A DNA stretch of 64,000 nt from Atopsyche davidsoni (GCA_022113835.1 JAILWY010000012.1:14260001-14324000), one strand, 5' to 3'; positions 48,421 to 61,539 are shown, counted from the first letter of the stretch. Made by a program: numbers and translations. Notes: generated by a model not told the origin, from the sequence alone.

Positions 48421-49599
48421 AAAAAGCCATAAATTATTTTAAAATACAAAAGGGTAGCGACATGTGTTTTATGATTTTTTGTTAAAAAACGTAATGTATT
48501 TCTTTTGTACGGTTCGATTAATGGAGAGACAATTGGAAAATCGTCACTTATTTTCTTAAATTGAAATGAAGTTGCGGCATACTTATCTGCAGAGTAATTT
48601 TGTTTTCTAATTATAATTTTATAAATGAAAGACATCTAAACAAAGATAATCTAAATAAAAAATTGATTGACTTTCTTATTTCGCAGAAATCGAAGACCGC
48701 AGAGATACAATGCTGAAAAGAAAACTTTTTGAATGCTGTAAGATGAAAATTATTTAATAAACAAAAAATCGTGATTTTCATATGACTTAATATATAACAC
48801 GTGAAATTTTATAAAATTTAAAACAAAAGTTTATGCAACATTTATAAATATTATCATTTTAAATACGAGACGGTTGGTCAGCGTAGTTTTATTGTGCCAT
48901 AGTATTTCCCAGCTATTTTCAATCAAAAACCTCCGCCTGAGCGCCCGGGAAAAATCAAGAGGTTTAAGTATCGTTTTAAGAATATATTGCAGTACACGAC
49001 GGAATTGCTTTGCCTTGTTTTTCGCTCCGCACAAGTGATGCCCGAGAAAATATTGCATCTCATCGTCGTCCTCGTAAAGCGGTGTAAATAAATTATGTAA
49101 AATACATTGTCGTACCACACACGCTTATAAAAGATTTGAAAAGCTTTGTTCTGCAATACTGGCAATATTGTAAGCTACAGTTTTACTAAGAGTCCTGAAC
49201 TTTGGAAGAACGTTATATATTAACGGGCACTGTGAGATAAGTGCCTGTCTCAGCTTCGTTTACATGAGAGAATATCTAATGTTTTATTGTAAAACTTATT
49301 CACTACTTTTTTAAACAAAAAGTGCAATGGTATATGCGAAAATGCGTTTGTGGATCGTTAGAATGCAACTGTTTACAACCACGTGTGAGTTGTTGCTAGG
49401 TACTGCATAAATATTTTTTTAACTAGATATTGTGTCTTGTTACAGAGGTCTTCATTAGAGGTCTTTTCATTGTTTAATTCGGTATTTAATTAATGCTATA
49501 TTACATTTATACATTTGATGATTAAAATATAAATCAGTTTTTTTTTCTTCTAAATACTCCAGATATCTTACACCTAACATGCACTCAAGGCTACGCATT
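48421..49599. other. Spacer with an island at 48895-49100
   Basis: The island has GCGCCCGGG and CATCGTCGTCCTCG. Frames on the minus strand overlap and are unrecognised. Confidence 0.4.
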
Positions 49600-49935
49600 A
49601 CAATGAAAATAATTATTGCGATGAGGTCGTCAATACGGAGGCCGTTCTCGCGTACCATAATCGCAAAAACACTGCCCGAAGAAGAGATACGCCCTGACCG
49701 TAAAACTCTCCAACGTGTAAGAGGAAATTGGGCGTTTTAACTCAATTCGATCTCGCTCCTCCTTTTGCAGGGGCGGCCAGCCGAGCTGTTGCGTACCGGG
49801 CGGGGGTTGTGGAGATCTCGGACTACAGTCCGGCGAAAGAAAAAGTCGAGGAAAATAACACAGCATCTGGGATGTGCAGCGCTGTGTGACGTCACGGATG
49901 TGAAATTGTTCCGTGCGCTCGTTTTTGTAGCGTTG
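49600..49935. promoter_or_regulatory. GC-rich island with a perfect CRE
   Basis: TGACGTCA at 49887-49894 is preceded by GGGATGTGCAGCGCTGTG. The remainder has GGGCGGCCAGCC and CGGGCGGGGGTTG. This is the third perfect CRE palindrome in the window. Candidate enhancer or promoter. Confidence 0.4.
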
Positions 49936-50925
49936 GATAGAAAAATAAATTGCAGTCTTACATAGTAGTTTATTTGTTTAATTTTAGCTTAACGTTGAAA
50001 TCAATTTGTAAAAATGAAACATGTGTTTAAATATACAAAAAAAAAAAACTGTGATATTATCACCTATTAAAGGCTTTTCACAAAAAAAGCCCATCAGGGC
50101 CCCCATATTACAGTCACAATTGTAAAGGATCTAAGGGGTGAAAGGAGAACAAAAAATAAGACAGCTATCAGCTCTATAGTTCTTGACCCATATACAAAAT
50201 CGACGATTCTCCTTCATAACGAGCTTAAGTGGTCCATGAAGCCAAAATGTTTTCTGAATGAAAGGCTATATCTAGCAAGGAGCCTAGATTAGGGAAAATC
50301 CTATTTATTTTCCTATAATAGAAGATTATATTACACGCCCGCGTATGTATATTTAAACACTATTTGTTTGTTGGACACAAAGCTACAAATTTCTTGGAAA
50401 AAATCTTTCTGTCGTTTTATTTTATATCGAAATTTAATATAAAAAATATAATGAAAATATGTCGTATTTTTTTTCAAATTTAAACACCAAAAAAGATTTT
50501 CAAAGCTATGGTTAATATATTTGAATATCTTTATTTGAACAATTTTATTGACAAATATTTTTTATTAAAAAGTCAAAGACACCCGTTTAAAAAATGACTA
50601 ATTCATGAAAATCAATACATTAAAAACTACTTTGAAAAGGAAATTATTCATATTTTTTTATATAAAAACGTTAGCAAATTAAAACTAACGTCACATTTAA
50701 GGAACTTATATACTAAACATTCAAATTATAGATACGTAACTAACGGTATAGATTAAATATAGTTGTAATAAAAAGAATAAATACTCTGCTTTACAAAATC
50801 AAACAGAGTCTCACGAAGATGATCCTTTTTAAATATATTTCTTAAAAAAATATTGTGTATTATTTATTTACACCTCCATTCTTTTATGTTTACGCGTAAG
50901 ATAATGGGTGTATCTAAAATAATAT
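49936..50925. other. AT-rich spacer, no gene seen
   Basis: A/T-rich. A small GC-richer patch (GCCCATCAGGGCCCCC) lies near 50089-50104. Confidence 0.5.
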
Positions 50926-51225
50926 TTTAAAAAACCTTCTCGAGCACACGCACTAGCGGCAGCGTCGGAGCCGCGCACAGAAAGCGTTCACAATAAATCC
51001 ACGCTGCAGATGGATCCGCCCGACAGAAGACGTCGGCGGTCCTCGGCTCTCGTGAATGTTTAAAGCCCGAATCATACCCGCACTTAGCCAGAATTGAACG
51101 CGCTGAATATTCAGCTCGGGCAAAAAGCCCGGGGATCCGGTGCAGGCGGCGCCGGGGCCATTGATAAATTACCGCAGTCGACTGTCGCGAACTCGCGGAG
51201 TTCACCGCGCGTTATTCGTCGAACG
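50926..51225. promoter_or_regulatory. GC-rich island
   Basis: Contains GGCAGCGTCGGAGCCGCGC and CAGGCGGCGCCGGGGCC. Frames on both strands are unrecognised. Confidence 0.4.
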
Positions 51226-51256
51226 TACACTTATACAAAGTACACAAGCTCGAATA

Positions 51257-51806
51257 TCTATCTATATATATATATAAAACACAAAATATGTTTCTGTGTC
51301 CGTCATAGGCTTTGAAACCATCCAACCGATGTGCCTTTCGACATTTTCCATGCAAAAATTTTCAACATCTGTAAAGTCCACATCGTTCCTCCCAAAAAAA
51401 AATTGAAAAAAGAACATTGTGAAGATCGCGCATAGTACGGACTTTTAAAAAAAAAATCACTATCTGTCATTCACAACAGGGAGTTTTATCATTTGTAGTT
51501 ATCAAAAAAAAAAATATATATATATATATACATATCAAAAAATTATACCGAAAAGAGCTGTAATTGGAAGAAATACAGCAGATGCGAAACGAAAATGAGG
51601 CGAAAGAGCAGCCGAAACTGCCGGACAACATGAAGTGCATTTGGAGTCAAAAAGGTTGAGAGAGCGACAGTCAAGAGCAGTAGGAACACCAGAAAAACAT
51701 GAAGCACGTCTAGAACAAGTTCGAATCAGAGCTACTACACCAAGAGCTGCTGAAACTCCTCGACAGCATGAATACAGCGTAGTAGCACACGCCGGGTATC
51801 CGCTAG
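51257..51806 (+). mobile_element. Non-autonomous Helitron relic
   Basis: The 5' end TCTATCTATATATATATATA is followed by TTTCTGTGTCCGTC and GCTTTGAAACCATCCAACCG. This resembles the TC-TATATA start and early consensus of insect Helitrons. The 3' end is GCCGGGTATCCGCTAG, with the CTAG (CTRR) terminus at 51803-51806 and a short CGG/CCG stem just before it. It is flanked by A on the left and T on the right (A|T insertion). The interior keeps a fragment of a Helitron-associated protein. No Rep or helicase motif remains. It inserted without target duplication, as expected. Confidence 0.6.
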
Positions 51807-51823
51807 TTCAATATAATATTTAA
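51599..51823 (+). pseudogene. Fragment of Helitron-associated protein with ~23-residue repeats
   Basis: Open from 51599. It reads three units of a repeated arginine/glutamate-rich motif: RAAETAGQHEVHLE, then VGTPEKHEARLEQ, then RAAETPRQHEYS, each about 23 residues apart. Such ET-P-x-QHE-x-RL repeats, predicted to be coiled or helical, are common near the N-terminus of Helitron Rep/helicase ORFs in insects. The frame runs through the 3' end of the element, so the stop at 51823 lies in flanking DNA. There is no catalytic domain. Confidence 0.55.
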
Positions 51824-54239
51824 ACACAGTATCAGTATAAAATGTGTTTGTTAAACACACGGATTTTAAAGTTTACCTACATCTACTATGACCTACGTTT
51901 ATATGCAGAATTTAGGTCAGTGCATTATTGTATGTATATGGTAAATAATACGCGACGTTGCCTTTGTTATACAATATTAAAACTACTGGCGTGTGCGGCG
52001 AACTTCTCCCTGCGTAGCTGCTGAAGCCCCCGGTCGCGGGAGCACCCGGCGCAGTACTCCGATGAAGGCAGATCCCCTGAATAAATGAACGGTTGGGAGC
52101 CGTGCGCGGTGAGGATTTTGATTTTTTCGCGCCCGATTGTTATTTATTACGGTGATGGCTTAATGTTTTATTTGCACTCCCAGCTTTCTCATATTGCGAT
52201 ACTTTGTGTTTCTTATTCAGTAAATCATATTCTGTTATTATTTAGAACCGGACTAAATTTTATTAGAAAAACACTAATACATGGTGGACTCCCCAGAATT
52301 TGAATTCCCATTTTTTTTATTAATAAAGGGTGTAGCTTGAATGTTTTAATAATTACAAGAAGGCGATCCACCAAACAATAATAAACACGCGTATCATGAA
52401 GTATTTTAGGTATTAAAATACCCTAATGACATTTCTTGGTGTGATTTGACAAGAGCAGTTAGCAAATGATTAACATATCATTCAAAAATTATTCCGAGAT
52501 AGTGCACTCTATTTTATTTTGAATATAGATGATTTAAATTGGGTAAACGGAGCACAAGGTAAGATGTAAAATACCATATGAGTATTAGCGGCTTTGAAGG
52601 GGAAATTGTTGAGCTATAATAATATAATACCCAAAATTGGCATACTCCTTGAAATTTGCAAATAACTCATGCGAATTATAACTCAGAGCTAAATCGATAG
52701 ATAGTAGAATTAATTAACTTTAAAGAAATATATAGACCACATATATTAAAAAAACATACCATGCAAAATATTTTGAGATCAATGGAATATTTAGATGCTA
52801 CGCTAATATTTAAAAAAAATGTTTGATAAATGCACAAAGATTGTCTAGTTAAACCTAGAAAGACTCTTCACTTGAGTTTGTTTACTGTGTTTACTGCGTA
52901 AGAAAAATATACTAAAGCAGCAATGCTAATAGAATGTACAAAAAAAATGTTCAATTTTCCCAAGTCAATCAAGGATTGTGTACAGCTTTAAGATTGCTCG
53001 CCATTCCCATAATATATTTATTTAAAAAAAGATACGTACTCCATTTAAAACTTCTCCGCGAGTGCAGCGGCCTCATCAGGGCAAAGGTACGAGATAACGC
53101 GAGCTTTAATAATCGACCAGCGAAGCTTGGCAGTGCAGACGCGCAGGTAGGAATATATAAAAAGCACTGCGCTTCCTGCCATTTGCCTTCATAATAAATG
53201 CGCGATCCGCCAAGGCGGGGCGGAATATTCGGATCGTGATACCGAGGACCTTAGGGTTATGTAAAAAAAAAAAGCTCCGGAATATCGTGTCATAGGATTA
53301 GCATGCTGGGTTTACAGCAGATTTGCACTGTAAATAAGTTCTATTTAATATCATCCGTTTGCGATCTCATAGGATCAACCAAAGTGGTACAAAAGCTCTA
53401 CTTATTAGGATCCAGACAAAAAGATTATATGTTGGACGTAAGTAGCTTTGACTAGCAAACGAGTAAAAATAATACCGAAAATTGAAATCTTACCGTTTTA
53501 AACAAAGAAATGATAAATGGTAAACTATCTGTAAAATTAAAAAAAGCATAATTTTCTTAGTCGTGGTTTGATACGTGCAAATATAGTGAAAACTAAATAA
53601 ATGTATAGTTTTCTCTATTTTTCCCTACTTAATTTTCGCACATTAAAAGATCAACTCTACACTATAACTAATCGTTAAATCCATTTTTTTTCAAAACCAA
53701 TTTAATAATATTGTGTATAGATAATAATACATTTAACTTATGTAGAATTTTTGAAGAACAGGAAGATAACTTCATAAAATGTTAATATTTTCAATTCATC
53801 CACTATATCATAGATCAGTTACGAAATTACGAGCGCAGGTAAGCCGGGTAACCATTAGAGATCGTCAAGCTCGCCTCAAATTGGTCGTAAAGCCCTCTGG
53901 AGTATAATGCATCACGGTTGACCCGGGCGAGGTCGCCGAGGAAGCTGCTTAAGGGTGCAGGAGATCCGCCGGAGCATCGTTATTGGTAAAAGGGGTTATT
54001 CCTGATAGGGTATTACAGGGGTGGCTATGAAAATAACACCTAATTGATATATAAATGAGATCATATTTTAACACATTTTTGGCAATAAATTTATATGTAA
54101 TCATATATTTTGAATCACAAAAAATAATACATTTTTATATAGAAGAAAACTAAGTACGTTTAACAATATATTTGTCGGATTTGACAAATTGATGACTGAT
54201 TTGAAAACTTCTATATTTAATTGAAAAAAGGTTTTGAAT
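51824..54239. other. Spacer with islands at 51980-52140, 53050-53260 and 53820-54030
   Basis: No gene recognised. The islands contain CCGGTCGCGGGAGCACCCGG, CCGCCAAGGCGGGGCGG and CGGTTGACCCGGGCG. Confidence 0.4.
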
Positions 54240-54385
54240 TATTATTACTAGTTATTTTACGAAGCGACCGGTTTCTTAGCTAGTCACAGATGACATCGAT
54301 GGATATTAATAAATTTTGCAATAAGTTTCTGCTCATCATTGCAGATGTTTGGCGAAATCTATCAAATAAAATAACCAAATAAACT
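54240..54385. repeat. Decayed inverted retroelement terminus
   Basis: The left part, read on the minus strand, has GAAACCGGTCGCTTCG...AAAATAAC. The right part on the plus strand has GCGAAATCTATC...AAAATAACC. The GAAAC-CG-GTC block recalls the hammerhead 3' half of the 26.8-kb Penelope family. It may be another minimal inverted Penelope-like relic. Confidence 0.3.
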
Positions 54386-55618
54386 TTAATGAAGACTTAT
54401 TCTAATATTATCGTAATGATAAATTTTAAAAACTAAATCGTTTAAGTGTTATATAAAAGCAATATAATACAATTTTTAGTTTAAATTCGAAAGACTTAAT
54501 ATGTCAAAAAGATTCAAACTTCTTTGTTTGAAAATATTTTTTTTATTTATTCAAAATAATAATATCATGTCTCTTCAGAGGGCTCCAAATAAATACAATC
54601 AAATGTACATGTTTCGGAAACTGAAGGAGTCAATCAACAAGTTTCAATAAAAATGAAAGTCGTTTAATTACTAAAACATAAAAAATAATTTTTATACTTA
54701 CACGAATAAAAGTTCATTTTAAAAGCGTGAATTTTAGTAACAGACCGTTGGTCCATAAAATATGAAATAAAAATTTAATTTAAAAAAACGCTACGTTTAA
54801 GGATTGGAATTTTCAGTTTGGGGAATATACCCTGTGGGTGATTAAAATTTAAGCTCGAAAAAACTTTTTCGGCCATCAGGGAAACGAAGGGATAAAGTAA
54901 ATATAAATCAAATTTGATTCCGAGTATATTTATGCAAAAAAACGAAACTGCTCTGCGGGGGCTTTTTTGGCTTGCGTCGCTATTCTTTCGCAAAATATTA
55001 TCGTCACTTTTCTTCCCCGCAGATGTTTCGGTAAGAGAAATGGGGAAGCAATTCAAAAATGTTTTTGCCGTTTTATCTGCAGAAAAAGACTATTCGATTT
55101 CAGTGACTAGATTTATCACGAGAATCTAAGGCAGCGAGGGAAAATATTCGATAATAAAACCAGTTTTTTATATAAAGTATTTTATCATCAGAATTCGATG
55201 CACCCTCTAACGGTCCAGCATATTTCAACTTGATGGAGGAATGATAATGCGAAGAGGAATAACACGTACATAAATTTAAGCAAAAACATCAAAACTTAAG
55301 TTCTATGCAAATACGAACTTCTTTCGTCGATTTTTCTTACTGCGGGAATCGATGAATCAAATAGTTTTCGATCAAAATAATTTGTAATACTTGATTAGAT
55401 TTTAAAAGAATAGAATATCTTATGCACATTAATGTCACTGAAAGCCAATTTATTTCTAATTTTATTTAAAATTACATATTCAATAAACGGATACATTTTT
55501 AAAATTGCACGAAATCTGACAAATATTAATTAATTAAATCATATTTATTTAGTATAGTCAGAATCAAAATTTAATTATAAGTGCCTCGCTTAGAAATAGG
55601 TTACAAATATTATTAATT
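54386..55618. other. AT-rich spacer with a balanced patch
   Basis: A balanced patch lies at 54780-55140, with frames on both strands and no recognisable protein. Confidence 0.45.
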
Positions 55619-55911
55619 AAACCGATTGTCTGTTGTTGAGGGACAAGGCATTTGAATGGTGAAGGTCCATTATTATAATGATAAACAATAACTTTTTATT
55701 TATATCTTCACTGTGAGTTTATTAGAATTATTTTGCATAACTAGTTTGGACCTTATACACCAGGTCATCATCAGATGCATGACTAAACATCAGTTTAGTA
55801 CCTGGTGTATAAGGTCGAAACTAGTTATGCAAAATAATTCTAATAAACTCACAGTGAAGATATAAATAAAAAGTTATTGTTTATCATTATAATATTATAA
55901 AACCGATTGTC
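55619..55911. mobile_element. Penelope-like element relic, short inverted dimer, with target duplication
   Basis: Same family as the 10.5-kb element. The left tail TGTTGTTGAGGGACAAGG begins at 55631. The minus-orientation arm is 55674-55787 and the plus arm 55800-55891; positions pair at a constant sum of 111565. The flanks share AAACCGATTGTC (55619-55630 and 55900-55911), a clean 12-bp target duplication. Only the terminal 90-115 bases of each copy were inserted, with no coding sequence. Confidence 0.85.
55734..55779 (-). ncRNA. Hammerhead motif with a broken core
   Basis: On the minus strand: stem I TGCAT, CTGATGA, stem II GACCT/AGGTC (five pairs, better than in the 10.5-kb copy), then CAAAC in place of GAAAC, TA loop, GTT, ATGCA. 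The G-to-C change hits the invariant G12 equivalent and should abolish cleavage. The plus arm keeps GAAAC but lacks the CTGATGA half. Confidence 0.65.
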
Positions 55912-57300
55912 ACTTTAAAATAACTTAAATCCAAAAAGTTTAAAACTCTCAAGACTTTATATAATTAACAACATTTAAATTACAGCAATAAACTATGTAA
56001 AGTTCAAATTCCAATGCTTTATTTAAAGCCAATAAGCCTCAAACAAAATATATAATATTGTATTCAAATATAAATAATATGTATGGTAATGCGTCTTTCC
56101 CCTGTAATTAATGCTATTTCTATGTTTCTATGGCATTGTGCAAGTGATTCCATGCCCATAGTCACTGAATTCATGGAGCCAGTTCCACGGAACTCGACTG
56201 ATTGTTCTGGTCAACTATGAGAAAGGTTAACTTAACCGCATGTGTTTCTACGCCTGGGATCGTGAAATTCATCACAATAGCCTATTGTGTGATCCAGCAA
56301 GAGCCAACAGCCCATCTGTGTCTAATGTGCTTATTTTAAACAGCGGTAACTGTTAATCATATATTCAAAAACACGCATAAAGCATAAACTTTTCTAAAAC
56401 AGAAATTTTACAAGAAATTAAGGCAAGTTCAATATTTATCTTAAGAGTACATTATGCAAACCAAAATTGCATATTTAATCATAAATAAACTATTTATCAT
56501 ACTTATTGACCTCATAACATCTATGAGAGCAGTGGGTGTGTACCATGATTCTTCAGTATAATTCTGTTATATGAGATTAAATAAAAATACTCTTCCTGTT
56601 TAAATTATCTCGGGTTTCCAGAAGTAATCACAAGTACTCTAATGTACACTCGACTCTTTTTACGTGATGCAATTAATTAGGTTTAAATCGTCTGTTTCAA
56701 TGTTAACATTTAATATTGTGGTATTCTCACGAATCGCTTCACAAAAATCCTAGTATATTAATTAGAGCAAAAATTACAATTTCGCACACATTTTTCCACC
56801 CTTGCACAACCTCGTCGTGGGATTCCTCAGAAATATTCTACTATATTTTTATACCTCTCATGGAGAAAATATGAAACGGGGATGACGCCAGATTAATATG
56901 GGTCCATAAAGCTCATCGCCGGACGGCGGCGGGGCGGTGGAGTGGAGCAGCGGCGAGTGTCGCAGGACGTGACGCCACTGCCAAGCGGGGGCTCCTCGGG
57001 CTGCTGGGGCGAACTGCGTATCGCGAGATAATGAGATCAGCGTTATATGGCACCAAGACGATGGCACCTGATGCTGATAACTCAAGACTATTTAAAAAAA
57101 AAAAAAACAACGTGGACGCTGTCAGTAAGTCAAAATAGCAATGCCTAAAATGCCTACGAGAATCAATGAACAATGTGTATATTTTATGTACACAGTGAAA
57201 ATATTTTTTTCTAAATTTGAAGTACAATCAGCATAAAAAAACTTAATATATATTATAAACAAGCACTCTTAAGATAATAAAAGACTTCATCACCATTTTA
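55912..57300. other. Spacer with islands at 56090-56340 and 56880-57060
   Basis: The second island has CGCCGGACGGCGGCGGGGCGG and GGTCCATAAAGC. Frames on the minus strand there are unrecognised. Confidence 0.4.
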
Positions 57301-58005
57301 TTTTAGTACTAGAAATGCAGCCCGTCATAAAATGACGTATTCGATGAACGATGCAATAGTGTTTGAACATATGTTTGGCTGACAATTAGATGAATACTTG
57401 ATTTCATTTTGTACACATGTATTTTGAATAACCGGATATTAATTTCGAAAGCAAAGCCATTCTAGGAAATATCACATTTCGTGTCACAAACAACGAATCA
57501 CTTTCACTGCACAGTTCTTTATTAGATGCAGTCTTTATCACGTTCAATTGTGCTATTCTTTTTTAATTACGTTTGCTGTGCTTAGACGGTGTTATTATTT
57601 TAGGAGGCATTTTAAGTTATTAATGATGTGATCAATAATTTCTAACGCAACTAAAAAATAAAATTGGTACTTGTGTAAAGCTGACATAATCTGGAAATTT
57701 CTATTTCTATTTCATATTTTGTTTTTTTGTAAAAATTTTAAATTTGAAATTCTCGCTGTGAACAACAGAATCATATAATTCGTACATAAAGCATATTCGA
57801 TAGTTTTATTTAATTAGTTTATGAATGAAAATATTATCCTATCGTCTTGAAATTCGGCACATAACTGCGGAAAAATTTACTGAACTTACGTGCGAAAAAT
57901 CAGCGTTGTATCTTTTAAGATATTCTATAGAGAACCAAAAAATGAAACATACACACACACCCTCCCACACACAATAGATATTATTATAGTAGATTTACAA
58001 ATACC
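57301..58005. other. Possible decayed transposon, uncertain
   Basis: Begins near TACTAGAAATGCAGCCCG. Near 57845 it has TCGTCTTGAAATTCGGCAC, and it ends in a CA-rich stretch (57950-57973) followed by AGATATTATTATAGTAGAT. These phrases recall the ends of common insect RTE/Helitron-type repeats, but no coding motif survives. Confidence 0.25.
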
Positions 58006-59990
58006 ATGACTTCAAAAGATACAAATAGTACTGAACATTTCAAAATTCGTATCGATAAAAAATTAAATTATTATCTTGTATCAGCAACCTACAGTACTCA
58101 GTTATTCGCTTAAATAAAAATGAGTTGCTTACTGCTGCAACCTTTTTTCAAGGCAAAAAAAAAACCGTCAGAATCTTTTTTTATAACAGAGCAACGTGTG
58201 TGCAGTTTAAATATTTATATTCAAAAAGTTCCAAAGGCTAGATCGTATGATACGATGGTGCGCGTTTTTTTCAACCTACATGGAAAATTGCTACCACAAA
58301 GAATGATTATATTTATAATATTATCTTAAATAGTTTAATGTAAATAAAAAAAAAAATTAAATAAGACAAAATTATTTTGGTATTCATTATTAGTAACAAT
58401 AATGAACCTGAGAGTTTGATGTCAATTATTATATGATTACCATGATTCCCAAAACTGAGACAACTTTTTAATGTCAAAAATAAATTGAACATATTTTACA
58501 ACTTCGAGATATAAAAATGTTAAATATCTGATCGGTTGTGAGCGCGCACATACATTACTTCTGGTTGATATATAGAAATATATGACAAGTCTTTACAGAA
58601 ACGGGAATGAATGGGGGATGGTGGAAAAAGGGGTTGCATTCCCACCCTCACCTGGGAGGAGTTTCTGATTAATCATATTATATCTACGCCGTGCAGGTGT
58701 TGTATAATACTCCGTGCCTTTTTGTTATCTTGCTAATGCGAGAAGCATGATTCTCGTGTATGTCTACCATAAAAGAGCACGTATAACGATTTTTTTATAT
58801 TAAATCCATACAAATGTATTTGCTCTTATATATAATAATATTTTCTTAAATAGCACATGCAACGAAATAAAAATGAGATTATAAATATATAATCAATTAT
58901 TAAGGTATTAAATTAAACTAATAAATAAAAAAACATGGTGGTAAAGAAGGGTGCATCCCTAAGACTTTTAAGATTCATACATCTCAAAAGTAATTGCACT
59001 CCATTCCTTTTAGATATTAGCTCTGCTTAATATTTCCCATTAATTAATAGTGGGCAATCAATAAAACGGAAGTAATAATTGTCAAATGTAATTATTTCAA
59101 TATTTTCAACGTAAATTTAGCTTAAAACACGTTTAAATATAAATATTTTTTAAATAGTAATACTAGAACACAAACAATTTTTTAATTTAAAAATCCAATC
59201 ATGAATAGTTAATATTGATTTTAAACTCCAAGTAGTGGCATGAAGCCTTTGGTGAAACCACGAATTGATTGCTACATTATTACCAACACTCTGGACATAA
59301 GTGACTATAAGTGATTAGTCAATATGCTCTTGTTTCAATTTATATTAGGCAAACAACCACTAGTTGATAGATAGTCCCTGTTTTGTAACCGCAGAATTCA
59401 ATTTTGAGTCGCTAAACGCAGAAGCCGTCATTCGGTATACCAACGTTTCATATCAATTAAAAAATATACGTAATCATTTCAGACACACTGACGAGGTTAC
59501 GTTAGCCATTTTAGAGCGACGGGGAATATTTGTAAAAGCATAAGACAGACCTTTCTTCATAACTGCTGTGAAATGAACAAGTTTCATTACAATTCAATAA
59601 TACGCTCTTATATTTAACACCTGTCATGCATGAGGGCTCACGTCTAAGATGCGAATCTCTAATATCTTATTTATTCAAAAGACAGCATTACGAAACGTGT
59701 CTAAACTACATAAAGATACACAAAATTTGTATAAAATATACAATATTTGCAATCTTAAAAATATTTACTTTTGTTAAGGCGTAATGCTAAATAATAAAAT
59801 AAACACTAAATAAATCATCGAAGGTGGTTTTACATAATGTTGAAAACAACAATATAAAAATCATAACGCGTTTAATACGATTACTTCTTTCTTTTAATAA
59901 AAAAAAAAAAAACTAAATTCCTTGAGGTGTCTTTGATGTCTCGCGCTTGGCAGAATATGAATTCAGAGATTTTTTTATCGTGAGGTAAGT
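58006..59990. other. AT-rich spacer with an island at 58560-58720
   Basis: No gene recognised. Confidence 0.45.
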
Positions 59991-60360
59991 AAGTGAAATA
60001 AATAACGGCGTCTCGAGGGTGCCGTGTGCCAGGCAGGCGCGTCTTAAGTGCCATACGCGAGTCGGCCAGCCCGCAACTCCACCCCAATAAATATTGTAAG
60101 TCTTCCGTCCGCGACCAGGGGGAGAGTTAATTTTATAGGTAATAATACAAGAGCCGAACGGCGAGGAGCCGCTAACTGCCCGAGAATAATTCCTTTACTT
60201 TGCGACTTTTCCGCTTTATTTGTATTTTGTACGAGTTTTCGGACAACTGCTGGAACACCACACCGACACAAAGGACGGAGTTGTTTATTGTTTGCTTGAT
60301 AATGTAAGTGTTGTGTCCAGACAAACCCCCCCCCCCCCCCCGAGAGGCTGCGGTTCGTGT
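59991..60360. promoter_or_regulatory. GC-richer island ending in a C16 run
   Basis: Opposed 75- and 83-codon frames cover 60044-60299, and neither is recognised. A run of 16 C lies at 60326-60341. Confidence 0.35.
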
Positions 60361-61539
60361 TTTCTACGCACCAAATAGTCTTCCACGCTTTATAGATTAT
60401 GTAAGCGACATTTTTTTTTTTACCAATAACAGATATTTTTAAAGCGATGAAAAAAAATTACTAATATCAATACACTGTTTTGAAAATACCAAAATCCAAA
60501 TAATAATGATGCATAGGTTATTATCTATACTCTAATGTCGAACACCGCAAACGGAAGATACAATTTTTTTTCTTTAAGATAACACAAGATTTATATTTAA
60601 AGCACAATAGTGAATTGAATATGTTGAATAATTTTAAAAAAATGCGTACCATTGACATTAAAAATGACATACACTAAGAATTATTTTGTTCACAATTACT
60701 TGTATAAACTTTATTCCTGAAATCTCTAAACATAATTACTTTCAAACTATAAAACTATCTACTTTCAGAATATTAATTTCAGTAAAATATCGCTTACGAA
60801 AGTAATTAATTAACCTTCAAAGATTTTATATGCTTTCTAGTAAATTATAACAACTTATACTTAAGTATTTTAACACACTAAGTTGATGAGCTTTTAGAAT
60901 GATGAATATTTAAATATGTTTTATTATCATTACTTCGCATAATTTTATTGCAAAAAATAAATTGAGAAGAAAAAAAATAATAAAAAACTGTTTAAGTACT
61001 GCTGAGTTTCAATGTATTAGTAGATATTTGAAGATTTTGATATTGCATGAATATGGTAATTCATAAAACAACTGTGCCTATTATTTACCGATTACACGTT
61101 TAAAAAATGTTTTATAAGTATTCGCTCTTGGGGTGAATAAGCAGACAAGTAGATATTAAATTTTTTTGTACATTAAACGTATTAACAAATATTTTTTTCT
61201 TCTTATATTGATGAATAACCCACAGCAGAAATACCTTCAAAGAAATTACTTCAATGATTTTTTTAACATAATCATGTAGATCCACGTCATAAGCTGATTT
61301 AATTGGAAATATATATTACCTAGTCTAGTGGGTTATGGGCTGAAGAACTCTTGGACAGTGCTTTCTGTGATGATAATAATAAGGTAACCATTTAAAGAAT
61401 CTGGTCGCAAGCCTGACAGAACTTAATCCGTAATTTTTATTTCGCTGCATAGTCAATTAAAAATAAAGTTCAAAGCGTTCTATTTAAACGGTTAACCTGT
61501 TTCTAAAATTTCGAAATGATGGTGTTGCAAGGTTAATTT
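60361..61539. other. AT-rich spacer, no gene seen
   Basis: Nothing supported. Confidence 0.5.

Noticed and set aside
60326..60341. C16 run as a functional i-motif
   Set aside because: A single homopolymer run, prone to sequencing error, with no further C-tracts beside it to support a structure.
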